Source: Epithemia pelagica (taxonomy: Eukaryota > Bacillariophyta > Bacillariophyceae > Surirellales > Surirellaceae). Taken from it: a stretch of 64,000 nucleotides of DNA. Position 1 is the stretch's first letter, and the number at the start of each line of letters is the position of its first letter. A model generated the notes under the pieces. The model did no database searches, had not been told where the DNA came from, and was given only the letters and a program-made list of their open reading frames with translations. The translations under genes and the position numbers were made by a program. This document shows positions 28,568 to 39,327 of this stretch, piece by piece. The DNA lies in the NCBI GenBank assembly GCA_946965045.2, contig OX337229.1:4216001-4280000 (forward strand). Direction: 5' to 3'.

Positions 28568-28797
28568 GAGAGCGCCGACGTGTTGTCGGTGCGCATGGAG
28601 ATGACAAGGGTCTGGGGTTGCGGTGTGGCGTGAGAAGCCACTCGCTGCAGGAACCAGAAGTTTATGAGAAGGACGACGAATTCAAGCAAGTTGATGTGCC
28701 ACAGGGCATCTGGCGTGTCTTGAGTTGGATCGGATAATTTGGTGGACTGCATATCTTTTGGCAGGAACTGGAATTTGGGCATTGGTGTTGCCGTCAT
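28177..28797 (-). pseudogene. Element D RNase H remnant
   Basis: Frame of 206 codons containing the DIRS-type RNase H signature HINLLEFVVLLINFW, the RTDNTSALSW block and HIAGELNHNADLLSR. The second and third acidic positions are retained, but the segment that should carry the first Asp is absent because the preceding RT region has been deleted. It overlaps the recombinase frame at its 3' end and the RT remnant frame at its 5' end, each in a different phase. Confidence 0.72.
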
Positions 28798-29863
28798 CAG
28801 TGTCGGTGATTTTGGAGCTTGGATCGATGCACAAGCGGCCGGTGTCGCCGATGCGGTGGGGTTTGGGCGCTACCCAGTTAATGAGTGAAAGGAAAAGACC
28901 GGGGAGGAACCGCCAGATAATTCGGGGAAGGAAAAGATGATACTGTAGCTGTTCCTCTTTCTTGAACTTTTTGGTGATTTCCTCTAAGTTTTCTTGGACC
29001 CCGGGGTAGTTGTCAAGGAGGTTGCGTTGGGAAACGGCAACACGACTACAGGAATAGTGGCCTGCGAGAGGGGCGCCCAGGTGAAAAAGTTGCCAAGTGC
29101 GGGCATAGTCCAACCGTGGATAGTCCGGTGGGGGCTCAAAAGCTTTGACGCGGTCAATGATGTCGAAGGTGTCTGCCAGGCGTCTGTGATGATTGTTGTA
29201 GATTCCGCCAAGCCAGCGGTACATGTCCGCATATACAAAGTTTGCGCGACAAAGGGCAACGGCAAGCAGAAAAGCCTTACGGAATGGAAGGGGTTGGGAT
29301 TTGTCTTCGCAGGGGGGTATGCGACAGACAGCGAGAGAGGTGCCATGAGCAGCAGCAACGCGGAGACGATGATAGAAGTGGAAGCTTGGCGAGGAGGCGA
29401 CTAGGTTTTGTTGGTCCTGTGGGGACAAAAAATCCCATGCGTAGTGTCCGAGCAATTCAGGGGAAACAACATGGGGTGCGGTTGCCGCAAGGGGAGTGCC
29501 GTCAGGAGCAGCATGGGATGTGCCGACGTTGAGACGGTCAGGACCGAAACCAATTCGTTTGCGATGGTGTGTGAACGACCAGAGAGGGAACAGGGGAAGA
29601 ATTCCCCAGTTGGGCACCAAGGAGGAAGAGGCAAGGAGGAGTTGGGAGCGATCGGCGTCGGTCAAAAAGGGGTTGACGGTGGTTAACACCGTGTGCAACG
29701 TTGGCAACTCATAGGAGACCCGAGAGGGGGCAGCACGTGGGTGAGAAGGAAATACTGGTAGTTTGGGGACAGTAGGGACAGCCTCAGTAGTGGGAGCGGG
29801 AAGGGAGAGGAGAAGATCTGCCGTAGAGGTGGGATAAAATTTCTCTGGTGAAGTGGGAGGCAT
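28682..29863 (-). pseudogene. Element D RT N-terminal remnant
   Basis: 393-codon frame from ATG 29863. The C-terminal part reaches the beginning of an RT domain (NWVAPKPHRIGDTGRLCIDP, then a DDGNTNAQIP stretch), which is RT block 1-2. The fingers/palm core with the catalytic xxDD motif never appears. The next recognisable sequence, in another frame, is RNase H. I infer an internal deletion with its junction near 28740-28800. The upstream part (about residues 120-300) is conserved-looking but has no motif I know. Confidence 0.68.
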
Positions 29864-29920
29864 TTCATCAGACCACGGCGAACGGGCGCAAGTCGAACCT
29901 GGGCGATGATGTGCCGGTAG

Positions 29921-32900
29921 TCACGACGAGGGCGGGGGTTGTTGAGGGGCGTTTGGACGGTTCGGACGGTCTGAAGCCATGTGGGCTGCAAATTCTGGTG
30001 TAGGTTGGAGAAGGTGTCGAACGCGATCATGGTGACAGAACTCCCAGAGCGGTTTAAGGGAGGATTGGGGCCAGTTGGAGATAGCCTGGGGAGAAAGGCA
30101 GACGTGGTGTCGATTGCATTGCAACGGTTGGCCTTCCGAGTTTGTGCGTGAACGATGGGGACCGGTGCACCCGACAACAGAGTTCTTGTCGATGTACATA
30201 AAGCAATATTGCTTTTGGTCGAAACGGGGAATGGTGAGGGAAGACGCGAGGTCGGCAAGGAGCTTACCTGAGTGGGTATAACGTTCCTTCCCTGCCGCGG
30301 TGAGGGTGACAAGCGGGACGAGAGCTTTTTGGCCAGGGCGACGCTGGGGTTGAGCGGAGTCAGAACGAGCACGCTTGGGCGGTGGTTGGTCGGCAGCACG
30401 GTCAGGAGGACGGTCCGAGGGAGAGCGACGCCGTTGGGCACGATCGTAGCGTTCAAGAGGAGAACGAGAGTCACCCCGGTGATCAGGACGAGATGGTAGG
30501 AGATAGTTGGGGTGGAGCGGCAAAACAAGGGTGACATGGAGTTGGTGTGTTGGTGGGAGAGTATGGTAGGAGCCGTAAATAATAGGGTAAAGGTGGATCT
30601 CCAATCCAAACAGTAGGTGAGATTTGAGTCGGTTGAGTGCGGGCTCACATCGTAGATGAGAGTGCACTGGGGAACAAAGCCTTCAGGGTCTGCGGTGGCA
30701 GGGCAAGCTATTTTGGTACGATTCTGGGCGCCCCAGCGGAGGAATTGTTGAAACAGGTCACAGGTGTGATGGAGAAGGGCCTGAGACAATTGTAGCGTGT
30801 GACTGGGTTGCGAGGAAGCCAATGTCGACCATGCATCTCGAGTTTGAGCTTGATCAAACTGATGAGCTGCCCAAAGCAATTGACCGGCAAGGGGACCGCG
30901 GAGAAGAAAGGGGCTAAAACCTGGAGGGAATTGGGGGAAGGAGTCGTCGTTGGTGAGTACTGTGTTTAAGAAAAACACAATATGATGGAAGAACAGCTTA
31001 AACTGGGTGCAGGAGAGACCTTGTTGCGGGAGGCGACCCTCTGGGGACAAGGGGATGGACCATAGGAAGTGCCAAGGAGTAAGGGATAGATATAATGACT
31101 TAGGGTCGTCGAGATGAAGAGTCTGACCTGCGTTGATTCGGAATGTTCTCAGTGCTTTACGCGGGGCTTCTGCGTGAAGGAAAGACTGAGAAAAATCGAC
31201 GCGGAACGGAGCCACCGGGTATTTGGAAGCTTCAATGGCGGCGGCGAGGAGGTCAATGGCCGCTACCTCGGCGGCAGAGCTGCGATGATCAGCGCCTGCG
31301 TAGGGCAGAACTTGGCGCAGCCAATCGTTGTTGAGATGGCTGGGGGTATGGAGAAGCTCGTGGGAATAGGAGGGACGTCTCGTGGTTGTGGGCAAGTTGG
31401 GGTCAACCAAACGTAGATCAGTAGGTAGAGCAACGATGCCCAGGAAGGCCCATTGGACTACATGAGGTGGGAGTTGGTCTGTGTCCTGGAAAATAAAGCG
31501 GTCAAAAGTAAATTGACCGCGCTCTTCCATGGTGCGTCGGATGAGGGGAAGATACGCGGAGGAAGCCAAGGTGGAATGCACATATTTGAGCCGTGTGCTC
31601 GTAAACCAAGTTGGGTTGTCAACCGGGAGATACCAGGGTGAGGTAGTGGTGGAAACCAGGGGTGCGTCCCAGGCCTGGCGTTGGTGCGCCAAGGGGTTGA
31701 AGGATTGGGAGTGGTAGGACTCCATGGCTGGAGAGGCTGGGTGATAATGAGTGGGTCGACGTGGTGGGTTGTGGGGTGCATGAGGAGAGGCGTTGGAGTA
31801 GGCATTGGCTGTAGAGGTGGAAGGAGACCGCTGGAGGCGGGGGGGAGGAAGGGGGGGGGGGGAGGAAATGCTCCTGTCGCGAGGGAGGACGAGGCGGAAG
31901 GTGCTGAATGGAGGTTTGGGTGGGAAACGGCGGTGGGTCCGGACCGACGAGGAGACGATTCTGATGGGGTTGAGGTGTCGGCTGCTGTGGTTCCAGCTGC
32001 TGAGGGGGTGGAGGAGCACGCTGTTGTGGTTCCATCTGCTGGGGTTGCAGAGGAGCACGAGAGACAGGGACTGGGGCAGGAAACCGTGGCGAGGGGTCCA
32101 GGGCTGCTGGTGAGGGAATGCGAGCCGTTGGAGGGTGAAAGGCTGTAGGACGACGAGAGAGGCTTTCTGCGGGAGGTTCCAGAGGGAATGGTCGAACTTC
32201 CGGTGTCTGGGGAGAGGAAGGAGGGTTTTTTTGCGAGGGTTTGTCCGGGGAATCGACATTCAAACGGGTAACCGTGTTGGGTTGGGGTGGGTTGAGGGAC
32301 GAAGATGGTGACCGCTCGTGTGGGGTGGATATGGCGCGTTGAGCGAGATGATCGTTTGGGAGGTGATTCAAAAAATCCGGAAGGTATTTTTGGACATCAA
32401 AGGAAGAAAAGGATTTGAAACCGTAGGAGGTGGACCACGACTGTGTTTGAGGGCGAAAGAGGAAAGGAACGTATGTGTGGGTGTTGTCCACGTGAGGGAT
32501 GTTTTGAGGGAGGAACAGGTCGACGTCTTGGGAGGATAGCATGTTTGCTTTCTCCCGAAAGAAAGTGAAGAATTTGGTTCGCATGGTATGGGACGGATTG
32601 TTTTGGAGGAGTGCATCTGAGAAAAGCTTGGTTGTAAGGGAGAAGAAAGGATGCACAAACAGGGCTTCATAAGGGTGGATACGAGCCGGATAAGAACGGG
32701 GAAGGTTGGTAGAGATGGGGACGTTCTTGAGGGTGGTGAGGTCGGATGCTATCTGCTTGGAAGTGTGCCAAACAGTAGCAAAGTCGTCGGCGCGTTGACT
32801 CACGGTGAGGAGCCAATCGTTGACAAAAGGGACGTCAAGCCAAGAGAGAGTTGTTGCCAAGTCTTTGAGATGGGAAGAACGAGTGGCTGGCATCGGGTTG

Positions 32901-33892
32901 TAGGTTTGATTCCAACCAAGAATAGCGTTAATTAAACTGGCGGAGTCAGGAATGGAGGCAGGATCGAAAAGGAGACCAATAGGAAGATGATGATGACGAG
33001 GAAGGGGAAGGGCGGAAAGAGCAATCCAGGAGCCCTCGATAGGAGAAGTGTTCGCAACGGGAATTGTGAGAATGGGTTCGTCGACGCGATGGAGGCGCGA
33101 GAAAATTTGATGGGCATGTGGGGGGGAGTCTTGGGAGGGGATCCAAAGAGAATGCCACGGGTCGTCAGGCGAGTGGAGGCGTGACGTAGACTGTTCAAGG
33201 ATAACAGTGGAAAATAGGGCTCGGTGAGCACGGAGGGAGGCCAGTATGGAACTGGGGTGGGAAGTAATCCACGAGTAAGGGTTAAGTTGTGAAATGGATT
33301 GGGGACGGATGCCCGATTGGAAAGCGAACGCGGGGGCAATTAACGTTGTAGGAAAACGAAACTGCGAGGAGCTGATTTTCTGGGGGGTATCGGAAAATAC
33401 ATGTGCTTGCAAGCCTTTTCCGTTGAAGGCAAACGCCGTGGGCCCGAGGACAACCAGGTAAGGGCCGGATGGGGGTGGGATTTTGGAGGAAAGCTTGCTG
33501 GGATCGGTGGTGGGAGCCGAGTCAAGCTGGACAACGGCTAGGAAGCCGGCAATAGTAGGTGAGTCTGCAGCCAGGGCATACTTGGCAGGGGAAGTAACTA
33601 CGGTAGCGTCGGGAGAGGAATTATTTGGCCCAAAATTCAAGGAAAGAAGATTGGCCAAAAATTCCTTCTGGATTTCCTTGGATTTTTCTTCAGGGGACAA
33701 GAAAATAAAGTCTTTAGAGTTTTGGAGATCGGTAGGGTGAAGAGGAGACATGCCGGAGAACTGATTTGGATAGGTTGTGGTGGATGCCACAGGCTTGAAC
33801 AAACCAGAGGGGGAAAACGAAAGGAACGACTGGGTCGTATCGGGAGAGATTAATCCGCGAAGGGTAGGATTAATAGCGAAAGATAACGACAT
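29921..33892 (-). pseudogene. Element D gag-like region with two frame breaks
   Basis: Three consecutive minus-strand frames. Frame 1 runs from ATG 33892 (or from 34024 inside repeat X, which would add a hydrophobic leader) to about 31860 and ends in a Pro/Gln-rich region. The first break coincides with a long G homopolymer near 31850-31861. Frame 2 continues to about 30670. Frame 3 (30667-29921) has an Arg/Ser/Pro-rich segment (RRSPSDRPPDRAA) and a Cys/His cluster (YCFMYIDKNSVVGC ... LQCNRHH) that may bind zinc. I call gag from position and composition; no capsid family was recognised. The G-run break could be a sequencing error. Confidence 0.6.
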
Positions 33893-33944
33893 GACAAAGG
33901 AAGCAAAGGCAAAGACAAGAAAGAAAGAAGAAAGGAAGAAAAAC

Positions 33945-34084
33945 ACCAACAGCAAACTTGATAGAGATTGCGTTGCTCCAAAAACTCTGAGCTCCATGGC
34001 TGCTGTTGGCAGACTCCTAGACATAGCTAGTGTGATCTAGCTAGACTACGTGTAGCTACCTGAGTGTCCTGTCGCTGACGCACA
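33945..34084 (-). repeat. Element D split direct repeat X, outer copy (A1)
   Basis: 140 bp, identical by eye to 25076-25215; defines the right edge of element D. Confidence 0.9.
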
Positions 34085-34155
34085 GCATACCCTCTATATT
34101 TTATAGGAGTAATTTTATGGAGAAGTCCCACTCCTAAAAAATATGAAGTGTATGC
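34085..34155. repeat. 71-bp foldback hairpin beside element D
   Basis: Two imperfect 26-bp arms (GCATACCCTCTATATTTTAT... and its complement ending ...AAGTGTATGC) separated by about 19 bp. It begins at the base after the end of element D. Confidence 0.6.
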
Positions 34156-34523
34156 CTCTCTTCAAGACTGGGTGTCTACTGAATGTCTTAACTCCTAGCG
34201 CCTAAACAAAAATCATACTTAAACCAAAGCCCATAACCCAATAGACCGAACTCAAATTTATGATCGAAACCATTCAAGAGCAAATTTGTCCGGGGGTAGA
34301 CCCCTGCCCATGAACGTCGATCGTGATTCGGATCGTAAAACTTATACATACAAATATATATACATGTATATGATATATCGCCTGCTCTTCCCCCCAATCG
34401 AGCTACCTGACTCCAACCAACAGGTAGCTCTTTACCGCCTTTTCCAATTACTGGCCCTCTTGTTTCGTTTGTCCCCTGATTCCTGTTTCTCTTTGATCGA
34501 ATACCCTCTTCCATCATCACACC
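34156..34523. other. 5' flank of the Myb-like gene
   Basis: About 370 bp, AT-rich, with a TATACATACAAATATATATACATGTATATGATATAT tract near 34340-34378 that could act as a core promoter region, and a pyrimidine-rich stretch before the ATG. No terminal inverted repeat could be identified. Confidence 0.45.
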
Positions 34524-35840
34524 ATGTCCTCCTACGCAAGATCCCTCGAAGAAGTATTCAACAACGTGGAGAAGTCAATGGCAGACTCAGACGAGGAGCC
34601 TGACATCGAAGAGATAGAAACTCCAAAAGCTGTAACGCAGACAGCCACTTCAGTGACGTTGGATATGAACCAACCACAGCCAGTGACAAACAAAAGGCCT
34701 GCAGAGCCGGTGGCAAAGAGAGAATCTCCACGGCTCAAGATACAACGTCTATTGGACGAGGCAAAACGGGCAAGACTACAAAAGACCAAGAAAGGCCCTC
34801 CTACAGCACCTCCTTCTCGTGCTCCACCGGTGCCTGTCAGTGCTTCCGCGGCAACAACAAACAAGTTGACAAAAGCCAAACAGTCAAAAGGCAATGGCGG
34901 AAAAGGCCGAACAAGGGGCAGGAATTTTACAAGCGATGAGACTTGGTATTTGTTGAATCTCATTGCCACTGTTCGTCCGGGTGGTCAAAACGATTGGGAC
35001 CGCATTACCGAAGCCTACAACGAGAAGTTTGGTAACAGTGATGGAGAGTGGCTACGCGACAGAGAGTCCCTCAAGCGTCGCTTCAGTGCTCTCCACGGCA
35101 GGAAGATCCCTACTGGGGATCCTGACTGCCCCAAAGACGTTAAAGCTGCGAAGAGACTTGTTCGTTACATCGAATCGCGTTGCGATTCAGGCGAAGTTGG
35201 AGACGAGGAAAACTTCTTGGGTGAGGACCAGATTTTGTTGGACAACCAGGAAGAAACAGAAGATTATGCAGATGGAGACGTGGAAGACGATGCTTCTTTG
35301 GATGAAGAAGAAGCAGGAGCCCAAGAGGAACAAAAACAACCATCCAGCAAGAACCCACGAACTCCAAAAGAAACAAGCAAGCCTGTGGAGGGTTTGGCTC
35401 TGGATTTGGCTGAAAGACTGGAATCAAAACCGCTCCGGTCTGCCACCAAAGGCAGAAAGAAGGTAACAATCGAGGATCCCAAGAAGGACGACGGCGACAT
35501 AATGAAATACCTTATTGTGTCGCAGCAGAACCGACAAAATGCAGAGGACAAGGAACGCCGTGAACGCCGTGAAAAGGAAGACCGCGACCAAGAGGAGCGC
35601 CGTGAAAGAGATGAGCGTCGCAAGCGACAAGAAGAACTTCGACAACAGCAAGCCATGCAACAATCCATGGCTATGCAGCAGTCTATGATGCAAATGATGA
35701 TGATGGTGTTTGGACAGCGCCATCCGGTGCAGAACACCCAAACCGTTCAAAATACCCAGACTGTAACGGACGACAACATTCCCAAAGGCAATAGCGACAC
35801 CACTACAAAAGAAAACACTGACGAGAACACAAAGAACTAA
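34524..35840 (+). CDS. Myb/SANT-like DNA-binding protein of a PIF/Harbinger element (DUF6818-like)
   Basis: 438 residues from ATG 34524. After a charged, disordered start, residues about 125-220 form a Myb-like fold (RNFTSDETWYLLNLIATVRP, then GGQNDWDRITEAYNEKF and ESLKRRFSALHGRKIPTGDP), the pattern of DUF6818 proteins. An acidic stretch, then a long Glu/Arg coiled coil (about 325-385) and a Met/Gln-rich segment (QQSMAMQQSMMQMMMMVF) follow. PIF/Harbinger elements typically encode a Myb-like partner that helps the transposase reach the nucleus and bind DNA. It is convergent with the transposase gene, with 28 bp between stops. The Myb fold is seen; the partnership is inferred from context. Confidence 0.82.
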   Translation: MSSYARSLEEVFNNVEKSMADSDEEPDIEEIETPKAVTQTATSVTLDMNQPQPVTNKRPAEPVAKRESPRLKIQRLLDEAKRARLQKTKKGPPTAPPSRAPPVPVSASAATTNKLTKAKQSKGNGGKGRTRGRNFTSDETWYLLNLIATVRPGGQNDWDRITEAYNEKFGNSDGEWLRDRESLKRRFSALHGRKIPTGDPDCPKDVKAAKRLVRYIESRCDSGEVGDEENFLGEDQILLDNQEETEDYADGDVEDDASLDEEEAGAQEEQKQPSSKNPRTPKETSKPVEGLALDLAERLESKPLRSATKGRKKVTIEDPKKDDGDIMKYLIVSQQNRQNAEDKERRERREKEDRDQEERRERDERRKRQEELRQQQAMQQSMAMQQSMMQMMMMVFGQRHPVQNTQTVQNTQTVTDDNIPKGNSDTTTKENTDENTKN

Positions 35841-35868
35841 GTAGAATCATTTAACTATAGTAAAGACT

Positions 35869-37065
35869 TCAATGCATGTAACCATATATTTCTGTGGCGG
35901 CCAAACCAGGGTAGAACGTAGAGGAGATTTGGTTAAAGCCGACTGTAGAAGCACGAAAATTGTAGAGCAAGACAATGAGAGAGACAATCACTTTTCTCTC
36001 ACCAAATTCCTTGTACCGAAGACGGTCTTTCAAACGGGGAAAGGAGGCTTGAAGGCCTCGCATCCCCCACTCGGAAAGCTGTCGGACGGATGTGGCAGCC
36101 TTGTGAATCTCACTATCTCTCCGAACTCTTCCCTGTCGGTCTGTGTTTCTCTGGTATGACTTTAGGAGACTCTCTCGTGCCTCAGAGCCAAAAGCAGAAT
36201 CAACCACAATTCTTGCTCCACCACAAGCTTGTTCTCGTGCGTTGATATGGTCTAGCTTCTCGTAGGTTTTCGAGTAGACGGCCATTGTGGAATCGTGCCA
36301 GGATCCGGGCGCATTGATATAGCTTGCCCAAATCCTGCCATCGGGCGAGAACACAAACAAGTTGGAAATGTAATGATCACATTTCCAACCGTTGTAGAAC
36401 ATGTTCTCGAGGTCCGGATTTGCCTCAATAAGCAGTTTTAGGCCGTCCATTGCTCCCCACACGTTGGTCAACACAGGGTACTTTTCGTTGATGACTCTTT
36501 TGAAAGTCGCCACTTCGTCACTTGTAGGCAACTTTACCATTGCGTCCGGATGATCTTTTAGCACAGTGACTAAGACCCTTCGTCCGAATCTTAGCCATAC
36601 AGAGACGGGGGTTGCAGTCATACCGAAGATGACCTGCAATGCTGTCGTCGCCCCCCTTGTCCGTGTCCAGGCTAGAACCAACGCTAGACAAATAGTTGCA
36701 TTGATCGGCCTTTTCCTGCCAGTCCTCCCCGAACGTGGGAGTCGCCTCATACGGTAGGTGTTGCTTGCAGTTTGCGGATAGGGCGTCCACTCGTTGAACA
36801 CAGGAGCAAATAGTTCAGGTAGTTTTTGGAAGGACGCATGATCAAAGCCGCATAATGCAATCAAGGACGAGTCGTCTTTGCTATTAAACAAGCGGATGAA
36901 TGCAGAACGTTTTGGATGCTGAAGTGCCAAACGGCCAATTCGTGCGGAGGGACGTCGTTTGAGTTGCTGCAACATGCGATGAAGTCGTCTCTGTTTCTTC
37001 CTGTGAAGGAGAAGCATAAGAAAGGCAGTTTCCTCATGTTCGTCCATTGTTTTGCCTAATAACAA
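35869..37065 (-). CDS. PIF/Harbinger DDE transposase (DDE_Tnp_4-like)
   Basis: 398 residues from ATG 37065 (a second Met lies at codon 7). The N-terminal third carries a basic helix-rich region. The catalytic fold runs from about residue 195 to 385: Asp207 in WGAMDG, Asp258 in NAPGSWHDST (a hallmark block of this family), Asp289 in VVDSAFG and Glu332 in SEWGMRGLQ. The frame is uninterrupted and all expected acidic residues are present, so it may encode active enzyme. Flanking inverted repeats with TWA duplications were not found: the left side is occupied by element D and the right by a foldback element, and either may have removed or hidden an end. Confidence 0.88.
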   Translation of the reverse strand: MLLGKTMDEHEETAFLMLLLHRKKQRRLHRMLQQLKRRPSARIGRLALQHPKRSAFIRLFNSKDDSSLIALCGFDHASFQKLPELFAPVFNEWTPYPQTASNTYRMRRLPRSGRTGRKRPINATICLALVLAWTRTRGATTALQVIFGMTATPVSVWLRFGRRVLVTVLKDHPDAMVKLPTSDEVATFKRVINEKYPVLTNVWGAMDGLKLLIEANPDLENMFYNGWKCDHYISNLFVFSPDGRIWASYINAPGSWHDSTMAVYSKTYEKLDHINAREQACGGARIVVDSAFGSEARESLLKSYQRNTDRQGRVRRDSEIHKAATSVRQLSEWGMRGLQASFPRLKDRLRYKEFGERKVIVSLIVLLYNFRASTVGFNQISSTFYPGLAATEIYGYMH

Positions 37066-37273
37066 TTCTATGATCCTAGGACTAAAGCAATCTACATGAG
37101 GACGATGGTGGATGATGGTGGATGGAGGTGGAGGATGGTGGACGATTGTTGGATGAATGTTGGATGTTGGATGGAGTTCATTGGGGGATAGATGGCATGA
37201 AAAAGGTGAAAACGGCGCGAAGCATGAATGTAGACCTTATGCCCTTAGTGTGCTGGCGTGCGCTTTGAGTCTT
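37066..37273. other. 5' flank of the transposase with GGATG-type microrepeats
   Basis: About 200 bp. 37100-37175 is a degenerate run of GGTGGATGAT/GTTGGATG units on the plus strand. No inverted terminus recognised. Confidence 0.5.
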
Positions 37274-38587
37274 CCCTCGGTATCAGTGTCCACTGCTTAG
37301 CTGTTTTTTGTCTGTGCCACCTTCACAGGTTCCCAAGTGGACACAGACAGCATTTTTCGTTTTTCGTCTGTCTGTCTAACCATTAAAATTCCTCTGGGTT
37401 GAAGCAAGGCCAGCGTGCAAGTGACAGTTGACGGTTGGTGGTTGTCCTCGCCGGGTCACCACGATTCAAATTTGGGCATCCATCATCATCTCGACACCTG
37501 TCACAAAAACCCAAAACCGAGCCAAATGCTTGACCATGACGTGGGTGAGTACTTATCTTGTTGTCTCTTTTCCCTTTTTCTCACACATCACTGCTGCAGC
37601 TGTCTTTCCTATTGTTCTTGCATGATCCTTTACTTTTGTCTCATTTCGTACGAGTAGATGACAAGCCGCCAGATGTCAACTGGAATATCTTTTCCTTGCC
37701 GTAATTGTTTGTTGTTTGATTGTTTTTTGCCTACTGTCATATGCTCTATAGGATAGATTATTCTCTCTCGTCTCTCATCATAGCGTCATTCTCAATCATT
37801 TCTCAACGATGTTGTTTTTGCATCAAATAGATGGGAAGCCATCTTGCCACATCCTACTGACCAATTATCATATCCTACCTAGGTAGTCGACACAGAGTGC
37901 TCAAAGTGAGCGGTACAAGCATGTGAGAGCTGTTCTGTTGTGTTTTCATAGCGAAACTGAGGGTCATCGTCGTGCTCACAACAAAGAACAAAGCTGCAAC
38001 GAATTCACAAGGCTCAAAAGTCTCATCGATGACAAGCACTGGCGTTCTACTACTAGTAAATAAACAAAAGAATGTCTAGAGTGTAGAGTTTTTTTAATGC
38101 AATCAAAGTTATGGCGCTCAGCAAAAACCAGTCATTTCTGTTCGATAAGAATGAACAATGAGAGTAATGAGCTGCCCAGCGACTAAACAGATGAGTAGCG
38201 TCTCCCACAAGCAGAGCAAACAAAAGTGGCAATTGGTAGTGAGCATGAGTGATGTCATTGACAACATGGCAATTGGCAATGGATCAAGCTCACCTGGAAA
38301 GCCAGTAACATTCGTAAGCAGTAAGTACGATGTGCTTTGGCAAAAGAAAAGAGAATCGTGAGCTTGCCTCGAATTATGCAACAACCAACCGTCATCCACG
38401 CAGGGGACGCTTGCTGGGCTTGCGTCCGTTTCAAACGTCAAAAAGTTCAGCTGGGCATGCGTGCCAATTTGCAATTTGATAATTTCTATTTGCATCAAAA
38501 GCGAAAAATGCTGTCTGTGTCCACTTGGGAACCTGTGAAGGTGGCACAGACAAAAAACAGCTAAGCAGTGGACACTGATACCAAGGG
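37274..38587. mobile_element. Long-TIR foldback-type element, copy 2
   Basis: 1314 bp between CCCTCGGTATCAG (left) and CTGATACCAAGGG (right). The two ends match over about 87 bp with one mismatch, and each contains the internal GTGTCCACT/AGTGGACAC hairpin. The interior is non-coding as far as I can see. It is the intact reference for copy 3, which starts 89 bp to the right in the same orientation. No target duplication is evident. Confidence 0.85.
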
Positions 38588-39327
38588 TTAGGGCTATGAC
38601 TTTCAGTACCAGTACGTCTTTTAAACTTAACCCCTATTTGTCCTAAATATGGTTTGAGATTTACGTCAGATTTACGAACCCTCGGTATCAGTGTCCACTG
38701 CTTAGCTGTTTTTTGTCTGTGCCACCTTTACAGGTTCCCAAGTGGACACAGACAGCATTTTTCGTTTTTCGTCTGTCTGTCTAACCATTAAAATTCCTCA
38801 GGGTTGAAGCAAGGCCAGCGTGCAAGTGACAGTTGACGGTTGGTGGTTGTCCTCGCCGGGTCACCACGATTCAAATTTGGGCATCCTTGACACCTGTCAC
38901 AAAAACCCAAAACCGAGCCAAATGCTTGACCATGACGGGGGTGAGGTGAGAACAATGGATGGATCATGCTGGACTGAACCGTTTCTGTCTATTGCTGCTT
39001 ATTACTTATCTTGTTGTCTCTTTTCCCTTTTTCTCACGCATCACTGCTTCAGCTGTCTTTCCTATTGTTCTTGCATGATCCTTTACTTTTGTCTCATTTC
39101 GTACGAGTAGATGACAAGCCGCCAGATGTCAACTGGAATATCTTTTCCTTGTCGTAATCGTTTGTTGTTTGATTGTTTTTTGGCTACTGTCATATGCTCT
39201 ATAGGATAGATTATTCTCTCTCGTCTCTCATCATAGCGTCATTCTCAATCATTTCTCAACGCTGTTGTTTTTGAATCAAATAGATGGGAAGCCATCTTGC
39301 CACACCCTACTGACCAATTATCATATC

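Larger units (their letters stand above)
24886..34084 (-). mobile_element. DIRS-order (Ngaro/PAT-like) tyrosine-recombinase element D, 9.2 kb
   Basis: Read on the minus strand the element is: repeat X (34084-33945), gag, RT remnant, RNase H, tyrosine recombinase, two antisense ORFs, repeat Y (25389-25216), X (25215-25076), a 16-bp spacer, Y (25059-24886). X-body-Y-X-Y is exactly the split direct repeat (A1-body-B1-A2-B2) layout of Ngaro/PAT elements. The X copies (140 bp) and Y copies (174 bp) appear identical by eye, implying recent movement. No target duplication is seen at the outer ends, as expected for recombinase-mediated insertion. The RT core is missing, so this copy is probably non-autonomous. 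The two plus-strand ORFs make it ambisense. Confidence 0.85.
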
